NCBI GenBank assembly: GCA_964403175.1
Contig: CAYOFH010000004.1
Span: 1 to 64,000, forward strand
Reading direction: 5' to 3'
DNA: 64,000 bases
DNA from: Marinilabilia sp964403175
GTDB lineage: Bacteria; Bacteroidota; Bacteroidia; Bacteroidales; Marinilabiliaceae
Every line of letters starts with the position of its first letter. The first letter of the stretch is position 1. The notes beneath the pieces are model-generated. The model was not told the DNA's origin. It did no database searches and saw nothing but the letters and a program-made list of their open reading frames with translations. Positions 44,756 to 53,917 of this stretch are shown here, piece after piece. Position numbers and translations under genes: made by a program.

Positions 44756-45754
44756 GTGAAGATAGGAAATTTAAACCTCAGGTCGGAACCATTGCTTCTG
44801 GCCCCCATGGAAGATGTAACAGACCGGATGTTCAGAGAGCTTTGCAAACGCTATGGGGCGGATCTTATGTACACAGAATTTGTTTCTTCAGATGCGCTTG
44901 TACGTGAAGTGGATAAAACCATGAAGAAGATGGAGCTAAATGAACAGGAACGGCCAGTGGGGATTCAGCTTTACGGAAAAGAAATTGATGCCATGGCAGA
45001 TGCGGCCCAAATAGCTGAAGAGGCGCGTCCCGACATTATTGACATCAACTTTGGTTGTCCTGTTAAGAAAATTGCATCTAAAGGAGCAGGCGCAGGCATG
45101 CTGCGCGACATCCCCAAAATGATTGCCATGACTATGGCAGTCGTTAAAGCTGTGAAAACTCCCGTAACTGTAAAAACCAGGCTTGGGTGGGATGAATCGT
45201 CTAAGAATATTGTTGAAATAGCAGAAAGACTTCAGGATGCAGGAATTCAGGCACTAACCATTCACGGACGTACCAGAGCCCAGATGTACACAGGCGAAGC
45301 AGACTGGACGCTCATTGGCGAAGTAAAAAACAATCCCCGCATGTCCATTCCCATTATTGGAAACGGCGATATCACATCACCTCTTAAAGCCAGGAAATAT
45401 CTGGATAACTACGGGGTAGATGCTCTTATGGTTGGACGACCGTCCATCGGACGTCCATGGATATTCAAAGAAATCAGACATTATCTGGACACAGGAGAAT
45501 TGTTGCCCGCTCCCTCAATTACCGAACATGTGGAAATGGTCAGGGAGCATGTAAATAAGTCGGTGGAGTGGTTGGGAGAAAGAAGAGGAATCTTACATTC
45601 AAGACGTCATCTGGCCGTAACATTCAAAGGACTTGAACATTTTCGTCCTCTTAAAATAAAGATGTTGCGTACCGAAAGCATTGAAGAACTGAATGCCATT
45701 CTGGACGAAATAGCGATTAAATGGGCCGGTCACTCCTCTCCCTGCTCTGAATAA
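44756..45754 (+). CDS. dusB: tRNA-dihydrouridine synthase
   Basis: A 332-aa TIM-barrel flavoenzyme that reduces uridines in the tRNA D loop. The start VKIGNLNLRSEPLLLAPMEDVTDRMF (cut here at the usual segments), catalytic Cys in NFGCPVKKI, FMN-binding TVKTRLGWD, HGRTRAQMYTG and NGDI are present. I place the start at the GTG (44756): the family begins with MKIGN-like residues and the -7 box at 44729-44736 lies downstream of the longer ATG start at 44717. Its 3' end overlaps the convergent permease gene by 25 bp. Confidence 0.93.
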   Translation: MKIGNLNLRSEPLLLAPMEDVTDRMFRELCKRYGADLMYTEFVSSDALVREVDKTMKKMELNEQERPVGIQLYGKEIDAMADAAQIAEEARPDIIDINFGCPVKKIASKGAGAGMLRDIPKMIAMTMAVVKAVKTPVTVKTRLGWDESSKNIVEIAERLQDAGIQALTIHGRTRAQMYTGEADWTLIGEVKNNPRMSIPIIGNGDITSPLKARKYLDNYGVDALMVGRPSIGRPWIFKEIRHYLDTGELLPAPSITEHVEMVREHVNKSVEWLGERRGILHSRRHLAVTFKGLEHFRPLKIKMLRTESIEELNAILDEIAIKWAGHSSPCSE

Positions 45755-46968
45755 TAACGCCGTACAATGACTCGCACCGGATACCAGGCAGCCAAAAGTC
45801 CGATAGTCGAAACACTAATATAAACCAGCACCATATCTCCCAATTCTAGCGCTACGGGATAAGCATCCACCACAAATGCACCCTCCCCGCCAAAACGAAG
45901 CAATCCAAACTCCTGCTGAAGCCAGATCAGAATGGCTCCCAGCAAAACGCCGCCAGTAACACCTACAAGAGAAATAAGCCATCCTTCCACCAGAAAAACC
46001 TTGTTTATTAGAGAACGACCGGCACCCATACTCCTGAGGGTTCCAATGCTCCCACGCTTCTCAAAAATCAGAAGAGACAAGGTTCCTATTACATTAAACA
46101 ATGCAATGACCAGAATGAACAATAAAATGAGATAAGCCATTAATTTTTCCACCTTCATCAGCTTATAAAACGTAGCATGCTGCTGATGCTGATCCTGAAC
46201 AAAAAAACCTTGTCCGAGAATCTCTTCCAAACGCTCCCGGACATTCTCCATTGAAGCTCCCTGTTTTAGAGAAATCCCCAGGGACGATACCACATCGTCA
46301 CTGTATTCAAATAAACTACGTGCCTGCTGAATGCTGACAATCAGATACCTCGAGTCATAATCCACCTGATGTACAGCAAACAATCCTGACGGATGAATAT
46401 ATTCCTTTCGAAACGATAAATCCGGGCGCATCATATTTATTTGTCCGGTTCGTTTGGGAACATACATTACCATTGGCTTTACAAAATTCAGTCTCAGTCC
46501 CAACTGATCAGCCAGTATAAAGCCAATAACACCCATGTTCTGAGAATTTTCCTGAAGTTTGTATTCTCCTTCTATTATAATTGAATCAATTCCCGAAACC
46601 CGATCAAAATTTTCATCTACCCCCATTACAACAGCGGGTACCTGACGTTTGCTGGAGCGCAAAAGTGCCTGCCCCTCGAGTATCTGTGAAACAAAAGAAA
46701 TATCCTCTGTTTCCAAGATTTCCTGATATGGAATGGAATCGAGACTGAAGACTTTCCCTTTTTCTGCAGAAATCTTCAACTCAGGGTCAAAAGATCCATA
46801 TAGAGAACCTATCAATCCATGCAAACCATTAAAAACCGACAAAACCACAATGAGAGCCATCGAGCCTACTAAAACCCCAGCCACTGAGATCATGGAAATG
46901 ACATTGATGACATTTTGGGATTTCGGTGCTAACAGGTATCGAAAAGCTATACGAAGGGCTAATTTCAT
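45730..46968 (-). CDS. LolC/LolE-like ABC transporter permease
   Basis: A 412-aa FtsX/MacB-type permease of the lipoprotein-releasing group: first helix about 18-45 (ISMISVAGVLVG), a periplasmic domain (about 48-265) and three C-terminal helices (about 270-295, 318-345, 377-400) with an FEKRGSIGTLRSMGA coupling helix. It should work with an ATPase (LolD-like), not encoded next to it. Its start overlaps the methyltransferase stop by 4 bp, and the gene pair rbfA-permease is common in Bacteroidetes. Confidence 0.88.
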   Translation of the reverse strand: MKLALRIAFRYLLAPKSQNVINVISMISVAGVLVGSMALIVVLSVFNGLHGLIGSLYGSFDPELKISAEKGKVFSLDSIPYQEILETEDISFVSQILEGQALLRSSKRQVPAVVMGVDENFDRVSGIDSIIIEGEYKLQENSQNMGVIGFILADQLGLRLNFVKPMVMYVPKRTGQINMMRPDLSFRKEYIHPSGLFAVHQVDYDSRYLIVSIQQARSLFEYSDDVVSSLGISLKQGASMENVRERLEEILGQGFFVQDQHQQHATFYKLMKVEKLMAYLILLFILVIALFNVIGTLSLLIFEKRGSIGTLRSMGAGRSLINKVFLVEGWLISLVGVTGGVLLGAILIWLQQEFGLLRFGGEGAFVVDAYPVALELGDMVLVYISVSTIGLLAAWYPVRVIVRRYYSEQGEE

Positions 46969-47792
46969 TTTCCTGGCTTAAATGCTTTCACAATCAGCCC
47001 GGTTCCCTCATCATGATCCCTGGAAACATCCATCAGATTAAGAATACATGAAAAGGGCCAGACGATCAAATAATAGAAAGGCAATAACATAAAAAAAAGT
47101 TTACTCTGATTGAGCATGGTAATGGGAAATTTCATGGACAACAGCCAGGATATATGTCCGGGCTTCCCGTAAGAATAACGGCAGTCAACATGGTCAAATC
47201 CTGCTTCTTCAAGCTTCTCTCTGATTTCTTCACGGTTATACCCGTCTCTCACATGCTCGTCGATAAAGCCGGAAACCCCGTCACTGCTGTGTTCGTGTGC
47301 ATCTGAACCTCCTTTGTCCGAGGGAGTGGAAATTAACAGCATCGCACCGGGCTTCATACTTTTGAAAAAATTATTAAACACTTTACGGTCTTCTTCAATA
47401 TGTTCCATTACATCAACCGACAAAACCAAATCGTAGGTTTCGGGTTCAGAAAACGAGGTGAGATCTGCCGTACGAAAAGAGACACGATCACCTTTGCCCA
47501 ATTTGCTGAAAAACTGATTACAATCTTTTACCTGCTCTTCTTTCACATCCACCCCAAAAATCCGGTAATCATCACCTAACTTTGATAATGACCAGGAATA
47601 TTGTCCAAATCCCGACCCGGCATCCAGAACATCTGCTGAGGGGCCCTGGTGAGATGCCCATTTTTTAAGCTCGCGACGGATATACCAAGACCGCAAAAGC
47701 AAAAGATTAAGTAAGCGGTAAAACAACAGCCGAAAGCCGGGAGTTGTATTAAAGACACGTCCCAAAGAACGCTTTATAGGATCATACTGCAT
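46965..47792 (-). CDS. Class I SAM-dependent methyltransferase with C-terminal membrane segment
   Basis: A 275-aa protein with a Rossmann-type methyltransferase core: motif I LDAGSGFGQYS (about 56-66), an acidic residue at GVDVKEEQ and VLSVDVMEHIEED (about 122-134). After the core, about 215-255 is hydrophobic (FFMLLPFYYLIVWPF), suggesting a lipid-linked or membrane-associated substrate. Substrate unknown. It lies 135 bp after rbfA and overlaps the permease gene by 4 bp, so translation is probably coupled. Confidence 0.85.
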   Translation of the reverse strand: MQYDPIKRSLGRVFNTTPGFRLLFYRLLNLLLLRSWYIRRELKKWASHQGPSADVLDAGSGFGQYSWSLSKLGDDYRIFGVDVKEEQVKDCNQFFSKLGKGDRVSFRTADLTSFSEPETYDLVLSVDVMEHIEEDRKVFNNFFKSMKPGAMLLISTPSDKGGSDAHEHSSDGVSGFIDEHVRDGYNREEIREKLEEAGFDHVDCRYSYGKPGHISWLLSMKFPITMLNQSKLFFMLLPFYYLIVWPFSCILNLMDVSRDHDEGTGLIVKAFKPGK

Positions 47793-47927
47793 AACAATAG
47801 ATCATTAATTCATTAGAAGTATAAACCATGCAATGTTGACAACCGGGACTTTAGTGCAGGGAATAGAAATTCATTCACTGATAATTGGACTGACAAACAA
47901 GTTGGTTAAGCCACAGCCCCGGGCAAA

Positions 47928-48266
47928 TTATTCTTTAAGCAGCTTATCTATATTGTCGATGTAGTCCAGACTGTCATCAATGAAGAATTCCAGTTCGGGA
48001 ATTACTCTTAATTGTTTCCCTGCTCTTTGTCCTAGTGTGAAACGAATCTGGGAAGCATGCTTTTTAATATTTTCAAACACTTCCTCTTTCCGGTCGGGAG
48101 GAAAAATACTAAGATATACCCGCGCAATACCCAGATCGGGAGTAACTCTTGCAACAGTAACTGTAACAAGAGAACCCATTGTCAACTCCTTTATTTCTCG
48201 CTGAAACATCTCACTCATATCTTTCTGAATGAGCCTTCCTATCTTTTTTTGACGTGTACTGTCCAT
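47928..48266 (-). CDS. rbfA: 30S ribosome-binding factor A
   Basis: A 112-aa KH-domain protein needed for late 30S maturation and 16S processing in the cold. The start TRQKKIGRLIQKDMSEMF, the TPDLGIARVYLSIF strand and the end PELEFFIDDSLDYIDNID match the family throughout. It begins 24 bp after the GT4 stop on the same strand. Confidence 0.95.
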   Translation of the reverse strand: MDSTRQKKIGRLIQKDMSEMFQREIKELTMGSLVTVTVARVTPDLGIARVYLSIFPPDRKEEVFENIKKHASQIRFTLGQRAGKQLRVIPELEFFIDDSLDYIDNIDKLLKE

Positions 48267-48290
48267 GTCTTCATATTTTAATGCACGAAG

Positions 48291-49340
48291 TTAGGTAAAA
48301 TTATGCAAACACATTTCCAACTCTTCTACCATCCTGTCCATGTCAAAAAGAGCGGCAACAGTTTCTCTTCCTTTCCTGCCTGTTATTTTAAGTTGCTCTG
48401 GAGGTAAAGAGATCAGGGCATCAAGCTTTTGGCGAATCGCTTCCACGTCTCTGCTTACCAGATATCCGTTCTTCGTATCAACAATAAATTCGCCGGCCCC
48501 TCCGGCATTGGTTGTCAGCACAGGAATTCCTGCTGCCATAGCTTCCACCAATGCATTCGATACCCCCTCATTGGCTGACAAAAGGCAAAAAAGAGATGCT
48601 TCAGCCAGCCATGGTTCAGGATCGGTAAACCCTTCAAAAAAAATCACTTCTTCCAGTCCTTTCTTAACAATTTGTTGTTTGAATGATTTCTCTTCACGTC
48701 CTTCTCCAAGAATGTGAACTTTCAGGCGCCGGCGTTGCATTTCCGGAAATCCGGCAATTGCCTCTGTCAGCAAATGAAATCCTTTGCGCCGGGTAAGCAT
48801 GCCTGTGGAAACAATGGTGAAATGGGCGGAAACAGAGTCTGCCCGTGGGGTATTTCCAACACCGGCAATGCCATTATAGATTACATGGACAGGATGGTGC
48901 CTCATCCAGGGATTTTTGATCAATTCATTTTTGATGCGATGTGCATTTACAATAATTCCGTCATTAAGCCGTCCATAAACCAATTGGTGCCAGAAAGGCC
49001 ATTTCATTTTCCTAACAATACCAAGCCTCAGCAAATGTTTTATTCCCAATGAGCGGGATACGAGTCCCGCTATAAAATACTCTTTTTTCTTGGTGGAAAC
49101 AATTACATCAATTCTATTTTCAAGTACGATTTTTTTTATTTCTTTTTTGGTTGTCAGATCAAAAACTGAAGAAAAGCGTGCGGAAAAAAAAGGAATATCT
49201 GCATTAAAGCGCCCTTTCAAGTGATGATTTTTACCCAGAAAAAAAATATTATGCCTCTTTCGAAGTCCTTCCATGGCAATGGAGACCCATTTTTCATTTC
49301 CGCCCCAGGTTTTTGCTGAACAGATAAAAAGGATGTTCAT
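48291..49340 (-). CDS. GT4-family glycosyltransferase
   Basis: A 349-aa GT-B glycosyltransferase. The N-terminal ICSAKTWGGNEKW loop and the C-terminal donor site (GILTRRKGFHLL region near 175-190, LGEGREE near 210, then EGVSNALVEAMAAGIPVLTTNAGG near 275-298) mark the GT4 group, typically involved in LPS or exopolysaccharide assembly. It is cytoplasmic or membrane-peripheral. No glycan cluster surrounds it. The -7 box at 49385-49392 lies upstream, and rbfA follows 24 bp after its stop. Confidence 0.9.
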   Translation of the reverse strand: MNILFICSAKTWGGNEKWVSIAMEGLRKRHNIFFLGKNHHLKGRFNADIPFFSARFSSVFDLTTKKEIKKIVLENRIDVIVSTKKKEYFIAGLVSRSLGIKHLLRLGIVRKMKWPFWHQLVYGRLNDGIIVNAHRIKNELIKNPWMRHHPVHVIYNGIAGVGNTPRADSVSAHFTIVSTGMLTRRKGFHLLTEAIAGFPEMQRRRLKVHILGEGREEKSFKQQIVKKGLEEVIFFEGFTDPEPWLAEASLFCLLSANEGVSNALVEAMAAGIPVLTTNAGGAGEFIVDTKNGYLVSRDVEAIRQKLDALISLPPEQLKITGRKGRETVAALFDMDRMVEELEMCLHNFT

Positions 49341-49384
49341 TCATTTAACATTTTGGAATTATTTTTTTGCTTTTCTGTACGAAA

Positions 49385-49392
49385 CAAAAGTA
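49385..49392 (-). promoter_or_regulatory. Bacteroidetes -7 box for the GT4-rbfA transcript
   Basis: TACTTTTG on the minus strand, 45 bp upstream of the GT4 start. Confidence 0.5.
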
Positions 49393-49451
49393 ACAACAAA
49401 TCTAAATTTTTTATATATTGCATATCAACAACTTCTAAAGACTGAATCATT

Positions 49452-50258
49452 ATGAGAAAAGTCAATGCCATTCTGCTATCTATCGCCAGCACTGTTTTGT
49501 CGGCGGCAAATAAGGTTCTTTTTGGAGACCAGGAAAAAATAACATCAAACTCTCCGGCCGCTGCTGCAGAGAGATCCACCGCAGCAAGGGAAATTCCCGG
49601 GGATAAAGAAGTTTATAAAACTGCCGGAATAAAAAAGGCTGAATTAAAAGAAATCTCAGACTCATCAGCCGACAAAGTACCCGGCTTCATCACAGGCACT
49701 GCTGTAACACGTCCTGATGAACACGATAAATACAACGTAGATATTCTCAACAGCCAGGGAAAAATCATCGGGCACATTGAAAAAAACCGTCGGCTTTGTA
49801 ACTCACTTGAAGCATGGCATAGCGGCAGCATTTTTGCTTTTGTGAAGATTTCGGAAACAGAAGAAAATGAAACCTTATCAGGAACAGTATACATCCCGGC
49901 AGGCTTAAGCCCGGAAAATATAATCATGCTTAAACAAATTTTTGAAAAACTGGGCAAACGAAATGAAATACTTAACTCAGAAATCATCACTTCCAATCAA
50001 TATCTGGAAATTCTTGACGACCACAAAACCATTTCTAAAATAATATTAGACCTTAACCTGGAGAACATTATCGATATTAGTCTGTCTAAGCGAATTATAC
50101 CGGCACTATCCAAACAACTGGAGGAAGAACAAAACTGGAAAGGCCTTCTTCATCTGGAAAAACATTCTGATTTAATTGACGAACTGAGTGAACGCTTTGC
50201 CGGAACCACTTATCGTCGAATAAGTGAAGCCCGAAAAAGTACAGGTCAGAAAAATTAA
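49452..50258 (+). CDS. Protein with a HIRAN-like domain
   Basis: A 268-aa protein. A short hydrophobic N-terminus (5-20) is followed by an Ala/Ser/Glu-rich linker and, at about 78-135, FITGTAVTRPDEHDKYNV, ILNSQGKIIGHIEKN and a FAFVKI strand, which fit the pattern of HIRAN domains (R-P-x-x-x-D-x-x-x-V, then G-x-x-I-G-x-I). HIRAN binds DNA ends or stalled forks in helicases such as HLTF, but stands alone in many bacterial proteins. The C-terminal half (150-268) is charged helices without recognised similarity. The HIRAN call is by eye and needs a profile search. Confidence 0.6.
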   Translation: MRKVNAILLSIASTVLSAANKVLFGDQEKITSNSPAAAAERSTAAREIPGDKEVYKTAGIKKAELKEISDSSADKVPGFITGTAVTRPDEHDKYNVDILNSQGKIIGHIEKNRRLCNSLEAWHSGSIFAFVKISETEENETLSGTVYIPAGLSPENIIMLKQIFEKLGKRNEILNSEIITSNQYLEILDDHKTISKIILDLNLENIIDISLSKRIIPALSKQLEEEQNWKGLLHLEKHSDLIDELSERFAGTTYRRISEARKSTGQKN

Positions 50259-50409
50259 CCCGGTGCTGTGATGTCTCTATTGAGGGTTCGATATATACAG
50301 CTTGAGTCTGGAGGTCATTGAACCACAAAGAATATCACAGGAGTGTAAGCCTTATAAGGTCTTAGAGAAGGTATGAATATTTGTTACCAGGACTTTATGG
50401 GGAATATTT

Positions 50410-51126
50410 TCATGATTCCATCCCTCTGAATACCTCAACACAAATTTCCTTTTCCACTTTACTGGTAAGTTTTTTTATCACTTTATTCAGATTAAATACT
50501 ACCTGACCCAGTTCTTCGGTTGGGGCAGACTGATATAACCTGTCAGTAATCCAGAAAAGTGATCTCAATGAAACCTCCAGAAGCGGACGGGTTTCTCTAA
50601 CTGATATTTCTTTATAAGCTCCAATCTTTTTTTCCTCACTCAAATCATCGAATTCATTTTGGGCACGTACGAGCTCATCAAACCATTCTGATGCCCCAAG
50701 TTGTTCAATAATTTCGAGATAATGATGCTCCAGGTCTCTTATGAGGCTGGGAAGACAGGTTGCCTGTCTTTGGTAACCATCACTTTGTGTATGCCATGCA
50801 TGTTGCTGTAATTTGGAAAGGAGTTCGGCACCAAGCATGCTGTGCTTTTTTGATGCCCGGTGGCAGGAGGCCTCCACAAATCGGTAAAAAGCAATATATG
50901 CCTCATCGCGTTTACTGGCCTGAAGGGTTTTCCTTTCCATCACACAACTGATAACCCTTCGTTGAAAGGTTTTTTCATAACTGTCGAGACTCTCTCTCAC
51001 ATCCTCTACAAAAGTTTGAAGTTCACCTTTGTGGACAGGACAATGATCATAAATCTGAAGTGAGATTTTTGCGAGATCGTATAAATCAAAAGATAAAAGT
51101 TGGGAAAAGTTCAATGATTTTAACAT
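50410..51126 (-). CDS. DUF6261-like protein
   Basis: A 238-aa all-helical cytoplasmic protein. The start MLKSLNFSQL, the central helix MERKTLQASKRDEAYIAFYR and the middle part resemble the DUF6261 family of Bacteroidetes, found as scattered copies in many genomes. No catalytic motif or DNA-binding motif can be seen. The frame reaches 51195, but the ATG at 51126 fits the family start better. It stands alone. Confidence 0.65.
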   Translation of the reverse strand: MLKSLNFSQLLSFDLYDLAKISLQIYDHCPVHKGELQTFVEDVRESLDSYEKTFQRRVISCVMERKTLQASKRDEAYIAFYRFVEASCHRASKKHSMLGAELLSKLQQHAWHTQSDGYQRQATCLPSLIRDLEHHYLEIIEQLGASEWFDELVRAQNEFDDLSEEKKIGAYKEISVRETRPLLEVSLRSLFWITDRLYQSAPTEELGQVVFNLNKVIKKLTSKVEKEICVEVFRGMES

Positions 51127-51442
51127 GTTTAAAGGGTTTAGGAGTTGACAAAACTCTCTGACATACAAAATAATAACAACCGAATAACAATTCAATTGTT
51201 AAGTATTCACTCTAAAAAGCCAATGTTCTTAATATTTTACGTGAAAACCTTTTGAAAAGTTTCAAAAGCATAAAACTTGTTTCTTTGAGTTTGCAGAATA
51301 CCCAAGCCCTCTGAAAAAAGGCTTTCTTTCGATCTTGAGAATCTTGATTGCAGGAAAATCTATTTTTCGCAAAAACAATCAGATGAATTTAGGTCTGTTA
51401 GTTTTTTAATGTGTATGGCAGGCTGGAATTCTTTATTCAATA
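51127..51442. other. Intergenic region, 316 bp
   Basis: Contains a perfect hairpin at 51249-51268 (CTTTTGAAA, AG loop, TTTCAAAAG) and a weaker AAGCC/GGCTT stem near 51303-51325. These may act in the leader of the DUF6261-like gene or end the dgt transcript. No gene seen. Confidence 0.5.
51249..51268. repeat. Short perfect palindrome upstream of the DUF6261-like gene
   Basis: Nine-base arms around a 2-nt loop. Possible operator or hairpin; no T run. Confidence 0.4.
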
Positions 51443-52774
51443 CTAAAAACCTTTTCCTGCAACTCCGGTTCCCTGAATTTTTCGAAACAGATCCAGGGCA
51501 TAAACATCAGTCATTCCTGAAATAAAATCGATTACCGTCTGCACCCTGAAATGCACCGGGGAATCATCAGGAACCCGATACTGGCCGGGGATAAAAGGAA
51601 GTAATAAGCGTGAATAGTATTGTTTAGGGACAAGAACAGCTTTAATAAATTCATCCAGCAGGGTACCAAGAATTTTGAATCCGGCAATTTCAATCTCCAC
51701 CACCGAGGGATGCCCATAAATACGTTCAAGGCCTATACGCATACATTCTTTCATTGCTATATTCATACTTCCTGAAAGCCGATCGGTAAGTGCCCCTTCG
51801 AATGTTCCTTCCAGTATTTGGTCATGATTGCGGATAAAAATATCTGTGCAGGCATCAACCAGTTTCCCTATAACTCCTGCACGAAGATACCCGATCTGTT
51901 CGTTCATATCCGTTACCTCGCCACACACTTTTTCAATGCGGGTGATTTGCTCCCTCTCGGTTTCAGGATCGTAAAAAGCCATGAAGAGATCACGTGTTTC
52001 CTCAGTAGACAGGATGTTCAGTTTATGCGCATCCTCTATATCCATCAGCTGATAACAAATATCATCAGCAGCTTCAACCAGATAAACCAATGGATGGCGC
52101 GCAAAAACACCAGAAGACAACTCCTTTAAACCCAACTCGGATGCAATCTTCAGGAAAATATTCCTTTCACTTTGGAAGAAACCATATTTCTTAAGATCAG
52201 GGTTTCCAGAGGCGTAGGGATACTTGATAATTGAAGCCACCGAGGTATAAGTGAGAGCAAAACCTCCTGTGCGTCGTCCCGTGAATTTATGAGTCAAAAC
52301 CCTTAATGCATTGGCATTCCCTTCAAAATCTACAAAATCATCCCATACACCGGGATTATCAATCAGAGATTTCAGAGAACTGCCTTCTCCATGCCGGAAA
52401 AAATCTGATATGGCCTTTTCTCCTGAATGACCAAATGGAGGGTTTCCCATATCGTGAGCCAGACAAGCAGCTGCCACTACCGATCCGAGCTCATGAGCCA
52501 GAGGCAGTTGATCTCCGTATTTTTCCAAAAGAAACCGTGAAATATTGTTTCCCAGCGATCGTCCGACGCTGGCTACTTCAAGGCTATGGGTTAATCTGTT
52601 GTGAACAAAAACGCTTCCCGGCAGTGGAAACACCTGAGTTTTGTCCTGCATCCTCCGGAAAGGGGAAGAAAAAATCAACCTGTCATAGTCTCTTTGAAAC
52701 TGTGTGCGATCGTGATGAACCGGATTCGCTGAAGTACCGGTACGCCTGGTCGATAGAAGTTGTTTCCAATCCAT
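51443..52774 (-). CDS. dgt: Deoxyguanosinetriphosphate triphosphohydrolase (dGTPase)
   Basis: A 443-aa HD-domain enzyme that splits dGTP to deoxyguanosine and triphosphate. The metal-binding His/Asp set is visible: H63 in NRLTHSLEV, H107-D108 in AAACLAHDMGNPPFGHSGE, and a later Asp in EAADDICYQLMDIED. The start DWKQLLSTRR and the FRRMQDKTQVFPL segment are typical. Length is normal. It begins 6 bp after the metalloprotease stop, so the two are co-transcribed. Confidence 0.95.
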   Translation of the reverse strand: MDWKQLLSTRRTGTSANPVHHDRTQFQRDYDRLIFSSPFRRMQDKTQVFPLPGSVFVHNRLTHSLEVASVGRSLGNNISRFLLEKYGDQLPLAHELGSVVAAACLAHDMGNPPFGHSGEKAISDFFRHGEGSSLKSLIDNPGVWDDFVDFEGNANALRVLTHKFTGRRTGGFALTYTSVASIIKYPYASGNPDLKKYGFFQSERNIFLKIASELGLKELSSGVFARHPLVYLVEAADDICYQLMDIEDAHKLNILSTEETRDLFMAFYDPETEREQITRIEKVCGEVTDMNEQIGYLRAGVIGKLVDACTDIFIRNHDQILEGTFEGALTDRLSGSMNIAMKECMRIGLERIYGHPSVVEIEIAGFKILGTLLDEFIKAVLVPKQYYSRLLLPFIPGQYRVPDDSPVHFRVQTVIDFISGMTDVYALDLFRKIQGTGVAGKGF

Positions 52775-52780
52775 GGTTTT

Positions 52781-53509
52781 TCAATAAATTGTGGTGCGGA
52801 ACTTTTTCATCTCTGCAGCCAGGGAACGGGCCTTTCCGTCAGTAACTTTATCCAACAAGCTCCAAAACCCAGGACCGTGATTTTTTTCTTTAGTGTGACA
52901 TAATTCATGCAACACGACATAATCAATCAGATGTCCGGGCAAACGCATTAAATGAAGATTCAGATTGATGTTGTTTATTGCAGAACAACTGCCCCACCGG
53001 GACTTCAAATTCTTAATGAAAATTTTATTAACGTGAAATCCGTACATGCGGGCAAAATGTTGAACCTTACACGGAAGCATTGATTTAGCTTCTCTGCGTA
53101 AACCCTCCTCAATTCCCTGACGAATGGTATTCTGGACGGACACATCTTTAACATTCAGAAATCCGGGGTATGCAACCTGGAGAATTCCATCTTTAAGAGT
53201 AATCCGAAATTGCTCACTCTTATGTTGCACAACCTTCAATTCAAAAGTACGCGCACGAAAGTGTGATTGCTCATCAAAAACAGTAAGCATTTGCTCATGT
53301 TTCTCCATTTGTGCCTGATTGCTCACAATCCACTGACGCTTCTTTTCAACAAAAGACAATGCCTTATGAGGCGAAAAGCCCGGAGGAAAAAGCACTGTAA
53401 TGCCTTCAAACGGCTTCAGCCGTATGGACAACCTACGGCAACGTGCATCACTTTTAAAAAGCACGGGGCCGATACCATCAATATCTATTAATGAAGATTG
53501 TGTTGGCAT
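52781..53509 (-). CDS. YgjP-like (M48-family) metallopeptidase
   Basis: A 242-aa protein of the YgjP/DUF45 group with the zinc motif H201-E-L-C-H205 and the preceding RWGSCSAINNINLN (about 171-184) that is invariant in the family. The first 130 residues form a beta-rich domain. It is predicted to be a soluble, cytoplasmic metallopeptidase; substrates are unknown. It is the first gene of an operon with dgt, promoted by a -7 box at 53517-53524. Confidence 0.9.
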   Translation of the reverse strand: MPTQSSLIDIDGIGPVLFKSDARCRRLSIRLKPFEGITVLFPPGFSPHKALSFVEKKRQWIVSNQAQMEKHEQMLTVFDEQSHFRARTFELKVVQHKSEQFRITLKDGILQVAYPGFLNVKDVSVQNTIRQGIEEGLRREAKSMLPCKVQHFARMYGFHVNKIFIKNLKSRWGSCSAINNINLNLHLMRLPGHLIDYVVLHELCHTKEKNHGPGFWSLLDKVTDGKARSLAAEMKKFRTTIY

Positions 53510-53516
53510 AGCACCA

Positions 53517-53524
53517 CAAAGTTA
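53517..53524 (-). promoter_or_regulatory. Bacteroidetes -7 box for the ygjP-dgt operon
   Basis: TAACTTTG on the minus strand, 8 bp upstream of the ATG at 53509, which gives a nearly leaderless or very short-leader transcript. Confidence 0.5.
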
Positions 53525-53820
53525 AAGATTTCCTGCTATTGCCAAAGCAATAAATAACGACGTAACTTGAATCATTTGCTGTAAACTTACTCCAATCACC
53601 TATATTTTATGAAAACCAATCGCTGAATAAAAAAATATTAATCCCTGTAACGAAACAATTGCTTTATGCGTCACATGCAGGTTATGCTTTTATAAAAAAA
53701 AATGTCTTATTCAAGCAAACTGTTACCTAAATCAGGATTTTTGCAGCATTTCGTAACAGACATGTCCGCATTCGAACAGTGAATGTTCCAAAATCAGACA
53801 GTTTATAAATTACAGGAGAA

Positions 53821-53828
53821 TACCTTTG
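53821..53828 (+). promoter_or_regulatory. Bacteroidetes -7 box for the ABC efflux operon
   Basis: TACCTTTG, a perfect match, 90 bp upstream of the ATG at 53918. Confidence 0.55.
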
Positions 53829-53917
53829 TTAAATAAAATTCTGATTAACTGATATTTATCCACTTTGGCAAATCAATTGAAGTGAAATCCTTTGGAAAAC
53901 ACACAAAATCAGATACC

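Larger units (their letters stand above)
53510..53917. other. Divergent intergenic region, 408 bp
   Basis: Carries two opposed -7 boxes: 53517-53524 for the YgjP-dgt operon (minus) and 53821-53828 for the efflux operon (plus). The remainder is AT-rich with no gene. Confidence 0.6.
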
